Shown here: positions 41,331 to 53,200 of the stretch, piece after piece
Layout of the letters: every line of letters starts with the position of its first letter
Numbering within the stretch: position 1 is the first letter of the stretch
DNA from: Coniferiporia sulphurascens
Taxonomy: Eukaryota; Basidiomycota; Agaricomycetes; Hymenochaetales; Hymenochaetaceae
Reading direction: 5' to 3'
Length of the DNA: 64,000 nucleotides
Assembly (NCBI GenBank): GCA_002794785.1
Contig: NBBA01000007.1
Coordinates: 1,302,001-1,366,000 of the forward strand
Notes under the pieces: generated by a model
The model's input: the letters and a program-made list of their open reading frames with translations, nothing else
What the model was told of the DNA's origin: nothing
The model's database searches: none
Program-made: the position numbers and the translations under genes

Positions 41331-44300
41331 GGCCGAGGTGAAACCGCCTTTATCGAGGAGATAGACAATGATTTTGAAATGGGAGAATTCCCAATATACT
41401 CCTATAACGACTTCCTAGACACTCTAGGTCAACACAATAACCTAGGAAATTTTGATAGTGCCATGGAAGATGTGGATGACAATAATCTTGATGTAAGCAC
41501 ATACACAGCTACTACAAATGAATTTGCTAACAATGTTTATTCTTCAATGGATATAATTGATACTGGTGCAACAATACACTTAACGCCATATCTAAATTGA
41601 TTACAAAATACTTATAAAACCAACGCAATAACAATAACGGCCGCAAACAAATCAATGTTTACATCAAATATAGTAGGGGATCTTAAGCTTTACATCCCCA
41701 ACGGACACTCAGTAAGTGTCATAACATTATCAAATGTATATTACAATCCTAAAATGAATATGACATTAGTCTCTCAAGGACTTCTATGTCAAGATGGTTA
41801 CAAATTTATTTATAAAGAAAATGAATGTGTAATAAAGTATCCTAATGGATCTTTATGCAGAAAAATTAAAAACACAAATGGATTGTATAGTATATTTAAC
41901 AACGATGTACATGCGGCCACGAAAAATGTAACATTATTTGAACTTCACAAAAAACTTGGTCTTATAAGCTATGCTTACATAAAGTGATTACTAAAAGAAG
42001 ATCAAATTACAAATAACAAAATTTCAAATTATGATGAAACTCAATGTACAATTTGCATAGAAGCAAATATAAAAAGAATGCAAATCCCAAAATTACATAT
42101 TTCAAAGTTAGCAGAAAAATTTGGCGATCATATCCATATGGATATATGGGGACCTGCATCCACACATGCTATTGGAGGATATAAATATCTCCTAACTCTA
42201 GTAGATGATGCTACTAGATGGATTAAAATGATTTTATTAAAAACAAAAAATGAAGGATATAATGCATTTACAACTTGGGCTACAATGCTCAATACACAAT
42301 ATAACATAAAAATAAAAATATTACAAAGCGATAACAATACAGTGTTTTTAAGTGAACAATTCACTGAATTTTTAGAAAAATATGGAACAATATGAAAGCT
42401 GACTGTTCACAATACACCACAACAAAATGGAGTAGCAGAATGATCACATCAAACAATTCTAAATAATACACAAGTTAACCTGCTACAAGCAAAATTACCA
42501 CTAAGCCTATGGGGTGAAGCTGTAAAATACAGCACTTATGTGTACAATAGAACTCCAAAGAGCACTATTGACTTTAAAACACCATATTACAAACAATATA
42601 ACAAAAATTACAACATAGACAATTTAAAAGAATTTGGCCAATATTGCATAATATGACAAGAAGACATTAATAAATTACAACCAAAAGGAATATATGCACA
42701 ATGGCTAGGATTTGATGAGGAAAGTAAAGGTCACAGAACCTATCATCACAGAAAAACTACAGTCAAATGAAATTTACAATTTTTAGATTCTCCACCATCT
42801 AAAATTGAAGGGGAGAATATTACAGAAAAACAAAATGAACAAATACAAGAATTAACAAAAGAAAGACCAATAAGAGCAATCAAACCAATGAAACAATCAT
42901 TAGGTCTTAACTTCGACAAACAAAACATGGTAGCCTATCTTACAGAATTTAATCAATTCAATATGGAATTAATAGGCAATCCTAATTCATATCAACAAGC
43001 GATTAATAGAATTGATGCAAATCAGTGGATCACAGCAATGAAAGAAGAAATAAAAATGCTAATCGAAAGATCTACATGGACGATCATTGATCCACCAAAT
43101 AATGCAAATATAATCAGAACAAGATTTGTTTACAAAACAAAAAGATTAGCAAATGGAGAAATTGAACGTTACAAAGCAAGGTTAGTAGTTCAAGGATTTG
43201 CCCAAATGGAAGGTGTCAACTACTATTCAAACAATACATTCACTCCAGTGGCACAATTAGCCACAGTAAGAACTATATTAAGTTGGAGTGCAACAAACAA
43301 TTATGAAATTCACCAAATTGATATTAAATCAGCTTACTTATATGGTGAATTAGAAAAAGACAAAAATATATATATAAAGCCACCACCAGGAAATTTAGTT
43401 GAAACAAAACCTGGACAAGTTTTAAAACTAAACAAAGCCTTATATGGATTAAAACAAGCTGGCAGATGATGGTACAAAAAATTATCAGAAATACTAATAG
43501 GAATTGGACTCATATGAGCAGTCCAAGATAATGCAGTATTTTTTAGAAAAGTAAAAGAAAAAACAATTCTAATACTTTTCATACATGTTGATGACATAAT
43601 GATATGTGGCTTAAATTTACTAATAATAAAAGCCTTTAAAGATGAAATTGGAAAACATGTAAAATTTACTGATGGAAACGATGTGCATTGGTTACTTGGT
43701 ATAGAAATCGAATGTAATTGAGAAGAAAGAATAATCAAATTAAGGCAAAAGAATTATATCAATACAATCATTGAAAAATATAATTTAAAAAATGCTGCAA
43801 CAGTACGAACACCAATGACACCAGGACAAGTGTTAAAATCACTTGAAAATCCAACCAATGAAGAATTAAACTTCATAAGACAAATACCTTATATGAATAT
43901 GGTTGGAGCATTACGATATGCAGCTGATTGTACAAGACCTGATATATCATTTGCAACAGGTCAATTCACTAGGCATTTAAACAAACCTAGTATAGAACAT
44001 TATAATGCAGTAAAACACTGCTTTAAATATTTAAAAGGAACAAACAATTATTGGTTAATACTCAGGGGTAAAGACCCAATTGAGTTAATCAGATATACTG
44101 ATGCCAATGGAATGACACAGGAAGGCCATAAAGCAATATCCGGATATATATTTCAAATAGGAAATGCAACAATGTCATGGTCAAGTAAAAAACAAGAATT
44201 AGTGTCATTATCAGTATGTGAAGCAGAATTACAAGCTTTAACTCATGGAGTTAAAGAAGCTATATGGCTACAAAGACTGGTTGAAGAGGTACTGCAGACC

Positions 44301-44555
44301 TTGGATACACCTACAAAAATCTTATGTGATAATCAAGCAGCCATAACAATAGTTAACTCAACAGAGCAAAAATATACACAACAAACAAAACATATTAATA
44401 TACGAAAAGATTTTTTATGAGATTATATAGAAAATGAAACTATATCAGTTTCATATATTCCAACTGGACAGCAAAAAGCTGATATTATGATGAAAGTGCT
44501 AACAATCGAATTAATCAAATGTTTTACAAGTCTACTCTGCTTAGTAAAAGTTTGA
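41331..44555 (+). pseudogene. copia pol: protease, integrase, RT, RNase H
   Basis: Protease IIDTGAT near 41557. Integrase: zinc region partly readable, then HMDIWGP (Asp), LQSDNN (Asp), NGVAE-TGA-SHQT where the Glu is followed by a conserved Arg position now TGA (42441-42443). RT: WITAMKEEI, FVYKTKRLANG, QIDIKSAYLYG (motif A), LYGLKQAGR, IHVDDIMICG (motif C, Asp pair intact). RNase H: RYTDANGM, SWSSKKQELVSLS, CEAELQAL, DNQAAI. Stops at 42393, 42441, 42654, 42768, 43467, 43515, 43719 and 44418 are all TGA. The polypurine tract AAGGGGAG precedes the 3' LTR. Confidence 0.88.
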
Positions 44556-44562
44556 AGGGGAG

Positions 44563-44817
44563 TATTAAATAAATATAGATGAATGAGTAAATATAAGATG
44601 GTCATATGAACAACCATCTTACTAACACAATGATAATGCAACAATAACACAATACAATAAGAGCTATGATAGTTATAGTATATGTAGCTCACAGTAGATG
44701 TATATAAGGAGAGCTGGTCTCTACTACGAAATACATTGGTTTACACTGATAACCCTGTTCCCTCTCAGCCTTACCACTGCACCTCATTGTCTACCACAAA
44801 GTGCATAGATTTTAAGA
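44563..44817 (+). repeat. copia 3' LTR (255 bp)
   Basis: Same length as the 5' LTR, with fewer than ten differences. At three sites one LTR has TG where the other has CA, which points to a lost CpG in the ancestor. Confidence 0.9.
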
Positions 44818-45784
44818 AAGTACTACAGAGTACTACCACTTACTACAGAAATGGCCATTGTCTACCAGCTATTTGAGTTTTTCCTGAAGTTTCCCAGATG
44901 TTGTACACCTACATTTCACTTTTCTGCTTGACTTTTGACCATAACACTGGGAATTCTTATAATTTATGCTTTTAATGTCTACCACATTATTCTAGATATT
45001 GTTAATGCATATATTCCTCAGTATATTCAATTGAGTGTATACATTTACCATCAAGATTTCCATAAATGCTACTTATATAATTGGAATAACCCCTCTGGTA
45101 ATGCATAACCTCTAATAATGCATAGACAGACCCTTCCACCAACACCTATACATTTACATTATGAGGGGTTCGACTGTATTAAGCCTTACCTAATCAGTAG
45201 GCTTAACAGTTTCACATGCTGCACAATGACTGGCACCTCCATAGTTAGTAAATCATATATTAGGTAATTCCAAAGGAATAATAAGAATTAAAATAAAATA
45301 AAATAAAACTGCAAGTTGTGACACTATCTGCAGAGGTGCCTCAGTAATATTCATACCTACCAAGGTGAACATGCACAGCTGGCCCTATCATTATGTGGCA
45401 AATATTCAGAAAAATGAGATGGGGGAGACACAGAGAGGGGATTGGGGATTTTAATTGGTGTCCGAATTCTTTGACCCACACAAGTTATATTTCTCAAAAT
45501 AAATTACACTGGCATCTAAAGACATCTTGTCTTGCATAACCCCTTGTAATGCATGGGCTGACCTAGTTCGATTGTATCTCGTCTCTTTAAACAACCACAA
45601 TATATTCACCGCATTGTAGTGCACTGTAAACCTCAGCTTATTGCTCCGACTCGGGAATCTCGGATTCCCCCTCTATTCCCCAGACGCAGCCACGATAAAC
45701 TCTGAGGCCGCCGGAAGGGTGGTCTGAAACCTACATCTACCTCCCTCAGGCAATCTGGAACAGCTAGATTATGGTCCTCCGTCA
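44818..45784. other. Gene-poor border between transposon nest and gene block
   Basis: No gene recognised. 44818-45176 is AT-rich sequence without matches to the other repeats here. 45177-45208 is a 32-bp terminal fragment of LTR-B (TTAAGCCTTACCTAATCAG...TTAACA). 45209-45308 is a decayed LINE 3' UTR end (CACATGCTGCACAATGACTGGCACC..., tail AAAATAAAATAAAATAAAA). 45309-45784 holds nothing I can identify and includes the 3' flank of NDC1. Confidence 0.6.
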
Positions 45785-48389
45785 TCAGGCGCCGTAATCC
45801 ACAAAACTCTGGAGCCTTGAGGCGACTTTGTGAGGGAATTTGAAGGATGTCAGCCGATCCCCGAAGGTATTAACAATTAGGGCAACGCCAGAAATCAGTG
45901 CTGGAAAAACTCGCGTCGGTAGTGCGTGCAGTTCATCGAGCTGTAGAGCGTACCTGTTTTTAGGACGTCAATCCATTCTTCGGCAAGAGCGACTTCCGTT
46001 TTCAGAGCTATAAATTCTCGCATCTCCGCGGGAGTTAACTTACTCTAGAAAAAGCTCAACAGTCACATTCTCCGAAATGAAATAAAGGATACGAAACAGC
46101 AACGCTTACCTCGTCAGTTCGGACTGTAGCGGACAAGGAAGCGAACAATTCTTGTTGATATTCCTCGATAGCCGAGAGGTACAATACCATGGCCTCGAGA
46201 ACTTTAGGTATGTCTCGCTGAACATGTCCAAGTGCGTCCTCCGAAAGCGAGTACGATACAAGCGCACTTAGCACTAGTGTGCAAGTGGAATATCAGCATA
46301 TGATAAATCGTCGAGTCCCCAATCCGGTACGCACCTTCTGCAATCATGGAGTCCAAATCCCTATTGGGCAGCGCCTTTTGAGCGGCCTTGTCCTTTCTTT
46401 CTCTAATCCACCAGTCGACAACGTTGTAGCAGTCTAAGGGGGCCAGGAGCTTATACAACATGACCCGGATACCGGATAGAACCGACGGGTCCAAGGATAT
46501 TTTGTCTAGACGTTTCTTCGGAGCAGCCCATAATCTTGAACCTGCGCCAACAAGTTCCGAATATCCAATTGCCTTGTAAGATGTACGAGTCAAGGCTTTA
46601 GTGATAGGGCCATCTGAAGACAGTGTGTCTGCGAGTTCGTTGACGGACGAAGTCTGTATTGGCTTGTATACTTGGCCATGTATAACAGACGTTGACGACT
46701 TTTCCATGTCCTTTGATGCTTTGGCGACTGGGACCGCTATCAATAACGAAAGCATACCAATTAGATGTGTCTTACGAAAATAAATTACCGAAACTGGTAC
46801 TAACTTCGGGGAGTAACCGGAGGATGACCGCGAAGCAAAAATAGCTGGTAGTCTCTGCCTAAAAGCAAAAGACATCGGCGGACGATTGTAGCCCACAAAG
46901 TCGGGTTATGCTTCGTGTCAGAATATATAGCAAGTCGTGTTGCTTGCGCTTTCCCCGATGCAGAAGAAAGCAAGCAAAGCTCATGGAAAGCATGAAGCTT
47001 AAATTATTTAGAGGATAACGGTCTAATGAGATGCACTTATCATTCGGATAGGAGATTACAACGGACCTGGAAATAAGTTTCGGTTGATGTTATTCCCGAT
47101 ACGAGCACAGTACCAAAATCCTTAAGTCCCCCCGCGACTTCGACTGGCTGATAAACGCTGGGTACATTTCGGTCTTGTTTGAAGAAAGGCTTAAACTCAC
47201 GAGAGAAAATGCGATGTCAAACATCGTTGATGTAATATCCCAGGTGAGGTGAGTGGAAAGCGTAATCGAGTACGCGTGCACGATCAGGTCAAAATGAGAC
47301 CAGAGGAATGATACAGTAAATTTAGGGCGAAGAAAGTGGGCCATCAGGGGGCTAAGAAGAGTTAGTATGATTGAAACGAAAATAGATTGTGAACTAACCG
47401 AAGCAGACCGTGCAGAATGGGAACACGGTAGAGGATGGGTAATATAGCCATGCGCAGTATGGCAAAAAAGAAAAGCGACACTAGCAATGACATCGTGGAA
47501 AGGAACACCATGGAAACGACGGAAGACGTAAGAAATGATAGTACTTGATTGGATATCTATTTGAGATGTGAACAGCAGGGTAAAGGATTGAAGAAAGCGC
47601 CTAACATTACAGTGTCTTGTCCAGCGTATGTCGAAGCGACTCTTAAGAACGTCGCGGAGCCAATATAACATCGCACCAGAGGCTTGAGCCAAGAAAAGAT
47701 AGAGTAAACGACCATTAATATGGTAAGGGTGTTTCCTTTGTGATTTACAAGTCAAGTCCGAGACAAACGATGTTTGGCACGGCACTCACTTTGATCCCGC
47801 CCATAAACCCAGCTTTAAGTCGACCAGTTCATTCACCCCCATGAATTTGGACATCAACGAATGACAAATCGTCAAGGAAGTGGCCGAAGCTAGGAGGACA
47901 AGCAAAGCGCGTTTATACTGGTGCTGGTAAGCATGAAGAGCAAGTGTTTGGTGGGGGGACAAAGACGGCGAACGCGTTGCTGTTCGGTTTTGCATCAAAA
48001 TTAGGGCATGTTATTTTTGTGACAAATTTAAGCTCGCCATTTATGTATGCCTTTCTTAACAACGCGATAGGAATGGAGCCGAACGACCACAAGAGAGCAG
48101 CATAAGCAAATGTTACGGGAGAAACCCATTTTGCCAGCCAACCAACGGGCCCGACAGCTTCTAGCCCACCCAGCCGAGATGTTGTTTGAAAAGCAGCGAA
48201 TGCCCAGGTTGAAGCCGCAGACACTATCAGTACGTTGCGAGAGAATCTTCGAGCCAGAATTTTCTTGGCCAATGGCTCATAGAGCTGCGATGAGGGAGGG
48301 ATTGAAGGCGTGGAACGCGTCGGAAGAGAAGACGGAATTGCTGTGACGGGGGTCGAGAGCATACCGCGGCGCGCTGGAGAACTTATCAT
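45785..48389 (-). CDS. NDC1: Nucleoporin NDC1 (transmembrane nuclear pore / spindle pole protein)
   Basis: NDC1 anchors the nuclear pore complex and, in fungi, the spindle pole body in the nuclear envelope. Start chosen at ATG 48389-48387 (MISSPARRGMLSTPV); an in-frame Met at 48362 is an alternative. The N-terminal half has about six membrane segments (for example NVLIVSAASTWAFAAF, WVSPVTFAYAALLWSFG, RALLVLLASATSLTICHSL). The conserved THLTWDITSTMFDIAFS, LWATIVRRCLLLLGRDYQLF, LSALVSYSLSEDALGHVQRDI, LEAMVLYLSAIEEYQ and the terminal NTFGDRLTSFKFP blocks follow. About nine introns; the first (48037-47980) fits only with a GC donor. The stop TGA is at 45787-45785. Intact. Divergent from PEX19. 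Confidence 0.85.
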
Positions 48390-48537
48390 AGATGATGACG
48401 GACCCAAATAAACGAGTAGCAGGACCACTGCAGTAGTGCACCTCGAAAATGGCAACCGCGCAAACGGGTGGCCGGGAAGTGCGTGTGGTTGTGCGTCACA
48501 AACGCGCACGTCACAGCATCCTCTTGTCTCGTCCACC
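48390..48537. promoter_or_regulatory. Bidirectional promoter region NDC1/PEX19
   Basis: 148 bp separate the chosen NDC1 start from the PEX19 start, so both promoters and 5' UTRs must share this GC-rich segment. No TATA box is evident. Confidence 0.6.
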
Positions 48538-49789
48538 ATGCCCCCTCGACCTAGAGCACAGGAAGAAGATGTAGATGACTTGGATGGTGAAAAACATTTT
48601 ACGTCACGGTCTCCAGTATTAACTATACTTGTTTGTTAGACATCGTTGAGCAGTTCGATGCAAAACCGGCGAATGAAAGTCGACCTGCTCATACTAAAGC
48701 ACGGCCGGATACACCTCGCAATGCTGCCACCGTTTCCCCGGCATCAGCAAGCGGATCTCTTGAAGAAGTCCCCCAAACTCCAAAGGATGCTTCCGCTCCA
48801 ACCGACCGGCTCCCTGAAGAGCTTGCAAAGCAGCTCGCAGAAGGCATGGAGTCTTTAATGCGCGAACTTTCTGGAAACTATCATGCTCCTAGCTCAGAGG
48901 AGAGGAAGCGGCAGGAAGATTGGGAGAAAATGCTGATCGATGGGATGAACGGGATAAAAGTAAACGAGCCACCTCCTGAAGGATTATCGCAGCCGCAGCA
49001 GAGTCATGAAGATGCCTTCCAGACGAGAATTCTGCAGGCTATGGAGAAACTGAAGGATAGCGAGTCTGGTTCTGCAATGCATGTCGGTTGTGACGTCCAA
49101 TTCTTAGAGCCGTTATAGTCGAATGCTAATTTTTGCCTTATTCCACTGTCCAAGACAGGTGTACCATCTGACTCTCCGGCTCCAGGTGACCCTCTTGAAG
49201 CCATCCTTAGTCAATTAGCTCCCGGCCTAGACGAACCAGGAGAGGATGACGAAAACTTGCAAAGCATGCTTGAAACCATGATGCAGCAGCTGATGAGCAA
49301 GGGTGTCTTGTACGAGCCGTTAAAAGAGTTACACGAGAAGGTGAGATCCAGTCTCGTCAATCTTTGTAAATTAAGCGCAACTTATTCCCCTCACCCTTTC
49401 GGCCACAGTTTCCATCGTATATGGCCGAGAATAACAAAACCCTTTCTGCAAGTGATAAAGTACGTTTTGAAAACCAGATGGCCAGGGTCTCGCAGATTGT
49501 GGAGATTTTCGAGGATCCTTCATATGAAGAAGATAATAAGGATAAGGGGGCACGCATTGTCTCGTTGATGAACGAGGTATGTTGATAGCTATTACTCTTC
49601 TATTTCCAGCTTTACGCCGGCTTCGACGAGCATTCACTTCTTGTGTTAGCGGGACTGACCGAAGCTTGGCTCTGACAGATGCAATCCTTCGGCTCTCCTC
49701 CGTCTGAGATCATGGGACCCTTACCTCCAGGACTTGATTTCAGTTCGAATGGCCCATCCGACTTGCCAGAGGGATGTACCATCTTCTGA
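48538..49789 (+). CDS. PEX19: PEX19, peroxisomal membrane protein import receptor
   Basis: PEX19 is the soluble chaperone and receptor that binds peroxisomal membrane proteins and docks on PEX3. Exons 48538-48586, 48640-49068, 49159-49340, 49409-49576 and 49679-49789; all joints keep frame with GT-AG borders. Domains: an acidic N terminus (DDLDDIVEQFD, the PEX3-binding helix), a central low-complexity part, helical cargo-binding region (LQSMLETMMQQLMSKGVLYEPLKEL, split as about residues 200-225) and SASDKVRFENQ...EIFEDPSYEE. The protein ends CTIF, a CaaX box, so farnesylation as in other PEX19 proteins is expected. About 312 aa, usual for the family. Intact. Confidence 0.93.
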
Positions 49790-50294
49790 ATTCCATCCAA
49801 CAACCCGATGCCCTATTTTGCCACGAACATGAAGATTCCGCAAGCTGTAAAACCAGATTGTACTTACATAATAATTATCAACCATTGTGTAGCAACACAA
49901 TCGCGCGGCTCATGAAACTTATATTGAAGTACGACTGAGTATGAGACATGTATTAAACAAATCCATGATGACGCGGAGGCATTAAGGCCGTCGGGGGCAT
50001 TGTCCAGGTCATTTCAAATATAGAAGCTAAGAAAGGTCTGTGCACTTGGCAGATAAACATAGACCTTGTCCTGACCCTTTCCGTGATCGTTTGGATACAT
50101 TGTAATGGTGAGCGCGGTAAACGGTGCTATTATTGTACTGTACAGTAACAGTACTCAGTAACAATATCAAGAAAGGGAAACACGCGATCACATGCACTTC
50201 ACGTGATGTAATCCGTGTCGCGAATACGTTCACCAGTTACTACGCGACTTTTGACCCTTTCAACAACGGCGATACCTACCTCCCAGCCTTTGTT
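49790..50294. other. Intergenic region PEX19-DNA2
   Basis: No gene seen. It holds the PEX19 3' end and the DNA2 promoter. A short A/T and GTAC-rich stretch with small inverted repeats (TACTGTACAGTA near 50137-50150) is present. Upstream in-frame codons before the chosen DNA2 start lack similarity to the family. Confidence 0.5.
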
Positions 50295-53200
50295 ATGACT
50301 GGGGCACGTGCGGTTGATTTCACTCAAGATGAGGCCATTTTTATGCGGGAACTGCTTTCTGGCGCCGACTCTTCTTACTTTGACACCGTGCCTTCCCCTG
50401 ATCAAACCCCCAAGAAATCTATGAAAGTGCCGGCAGAGTCTGGCGCATGTGCGCAAGGGAATCCGGGTTGCAAGAATGGGTCCGATGAAATCGATCTTGC
50501 GACCCTGCTCGAAGGTGCGGAAGACTGGGATTGGGGTGACATGGCCGATGATCTGCTCTCCTCTGCAAGTGAGAAAGTTGCTGTGCGGTTATTGGCTTCT
50601 ATGTCGTACCCTCTTCTCTGATCTGTGAAACAATAGGAGTCTAAACCCGATAAAGTTTCGGTAAAGAGTGAACAGCCGGTATTTCGATGTATAGTCCAGT
50701 CTATGGATTTGTGTGGCCACGAGACAGTAAGCGCCACCACTTCGAATATGCATAATCCTTACAAACAATTTCAGATTCTTAATGTTCTATCAGAAGATGG
50801 GATGGACCGCAGAGCCGTGGCTCTTGTAGACGACTGGCTCGAGACTGAAGTCCACCCAGGTACGCAATCTATGTTTCGGCTGTAATGTATACATCTGAGC
50901 AAAGCCGTCCCGCCCTACAGGAGACGAGTTAAATATTGTTGGCCCCTTCTCTATGCCTTCGACGTTATCGACCCTCCCTACTATTACAGTTTCAGCGAAA
51001 CAAAACCTTATCATTCTCCATCCGGACACCCTTCTTACGGTGACATCTGTTGCCAATGCTCCGCACTGTGCACGTCGTCCGCTCCTTTCACTCCTCTTGC
51101 GTCCTACATCAGACTCGACACCGGCGCTCGTGTGGGGAAGTGTACTCCATGAGGTTTTACAACGATGCCTTGCCGGGCAGCGCTGGGATGAGTCTCACAT
51201 CGAGGCGCTAGTCGATGACATTGTCCAGAAACATCTGGAGGACCTTGTACGCATCGGAGTGGGACTGGACGAAGCAATAATGGAGGTGAGGAAGCGTGCT
51301 GGCGGACTGAGGTCCTTCGGAGAACGGTTTATAGGGAAGACGCCGAAGGTCAGTTTCATCATGTGAAAGAAAACCTCACTCATAACGATAATAGACCGAT
51401 GCAATCCTAATGAATACCCGTGCAGGGCAAGGATCCGTAACTCGCTTGGCGATCACACAACTACTGGACGTAGAGGAGGATATTTGGGCGCCCAAATATG
51501 GACTTAAAGGAAAAATTGACGCATCTATTGAGGCGCGACTTGAGGAATACACCTCTCCTGTCTCCCAATACAAGCGGTATGATCCTACCCCCCAACTCAA
51601 ACTATCCGCAAGCACAAGTACACCAATGCCACTCGAAATCAAGACAGGGCGCGCGGTTGCGGGAATGGAACATCGTGCGCAAACGATGCTGTACACATTG
51701 CTCATGAGCGAACGTTATGGAACTCCTTTGCCAGGTTGTACGTCTGAGTTTATTTCCGACTCTGCACCAGCGCCAGTTGCTCCTAGCGGACTATTGTATT
51801 ATACGCAAAGTGAAGAGGTCATCCGCGTCCCTTCTGGTTGGAACGAGGTGCGCGGGTTGATCATGGCAAGAAACGAAATGGCGGGATATTTGATGCGAAG
51901 GATAAGGAAAACGAGGGGAAATAAGTCAGAGGATAACCAGAGTGGGGAGAGTACAAAGCACGAAGATGGCCATAGTGAAGAACGATCTTTCTTACCGCCG
52001 ACAATAGACCAAGAGCGTGCCTGCGGTAGGTGCTATACTGCTGACGCATGCATGTTATATAAGAAGGTTCTTCTCACCTTTTATAGCCACACAAAATGTA
52101 CTGACTCACGTTCTCATTCTTGTCAGGCTATCGAAGGAGCTGAAGACATAATCTCTCCTATTGCCGAGCTTTACAGATTGAAAACAAGCCATCTCACGCC
52201 CTCGCAGCTTGCATTCTTCAGGAAATGGGAGCACTTGATAACACTCGAGGAGCAGGACATTGCACGCTTTCGTAAGGAGCTCTGGACAATTGGCGCACGT
52301 GCGCGCGAAGAGAAGGGCAGATGTCTCGCTGCCATGGTCCTCGACACGACATTTAGTTATCCAAAAAATAAAAATACGAAGGATAATCGTATCCGCCAGT
52401 TCGCGTATCGCTTTATTCGTCAAAAGTATTGCTTCCCAATGTTGGCCGCTGGCAATGCAGACAGATACCAACTCTCAAGCCTCATACAAGGGCATATAAT
52501 GGCGGGTGAGGCGATAACGGTGTCGGTTGCAGATGACCCCCGTTTCATCGCGCTCGCGCGAGGGTTCGTACTCGAGCTCACGCCGGATGGTGTCATAATC
52601 AGCGTTGACCACAACATCTCAACGGATTTCATTCGTGCGCGAAGCGACAGATACCAAGCTAACGAGGAAATTGTCTTCCGCATAGACAAAGACGAGATGA
52701 CACGCGGATTAGCGCGCGTCCGTGACAACCTCGCTCAGCTCTTCTACGTTACCGGGGACCGCCGGAGGCTTGAGCTCATCGTAGACCTCAGAAACCCTGA
52801 ATTTGGATCGGATATTCGTATACCCTCCACAAAAGGGTATGAAGTACTTAACCACAGCCAGCAGCAGGCAGTAGCGCATGTGCTCAGAGCAAACGATTAT
52901 GCACTCATCCTCGGTATGCCCGGCACAGGAAAGACGACGACCGTCGCAGAGATTATTCGAGTACTCGTTAGCATGGGAAAGACTGTGCTTTTGACCTCTT
53001 ACACGCATTCCGCCGTCGACACTATCCTGCTCAAGCTAAAGGAAGGTGCTCATTTCGATATTCTGAGGATCGGAAATACGGACAAGGTATGATAAGACGG
53101 TATATTATCCGTCTAACAGAAACTAAGGGGTGGATTAGGTTCATCCTGGTGTTCGTAAGTTTACACTCGGAACACAGGATAATTCAACCACGGTCGAGCA

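Larger units (their letters stand above)
39430..44817 (+). mobile_element. Complete Ty1/copia element, riddled with TGA stops
   Basis: 5.4 kb with two 255-bp LTRs. The order gag, protease, integrase, RT, RNase H identifies Ty1/copia. It is markedly AT-rich. The frame can be followed almost throughout and is broken chiefly by TGA codons. No TSD is recognisable: CAAGG precedes the 5' LTR and AAGTA follows the 3' LTR, and the LINE M sequence does not resume, so the right flank was rearranged. Confidence 0.92.

Noticed and set aside
39739..44555. A genetic code with TGA read as Trp
   Set aside because: Conserved Trp positions in the same element use TGG, and several TGA codons fall at family-conserved Arg. 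The nuclear genes at 45.8-64 kb read normally with TGA as stop (for example NDC1, PEX19).
39425..44822. TSD of the copia element
   Set aside because: CAAGG and AAGTA do not match even allowing C to T changes, and the host LINE does not resume on the right.
50124..50294. DNA2 start upstream at 50124
   Set aside because: The extra residues have no similarity to the family, and the conserved N-terminal block begins just after the ATG at 50295.
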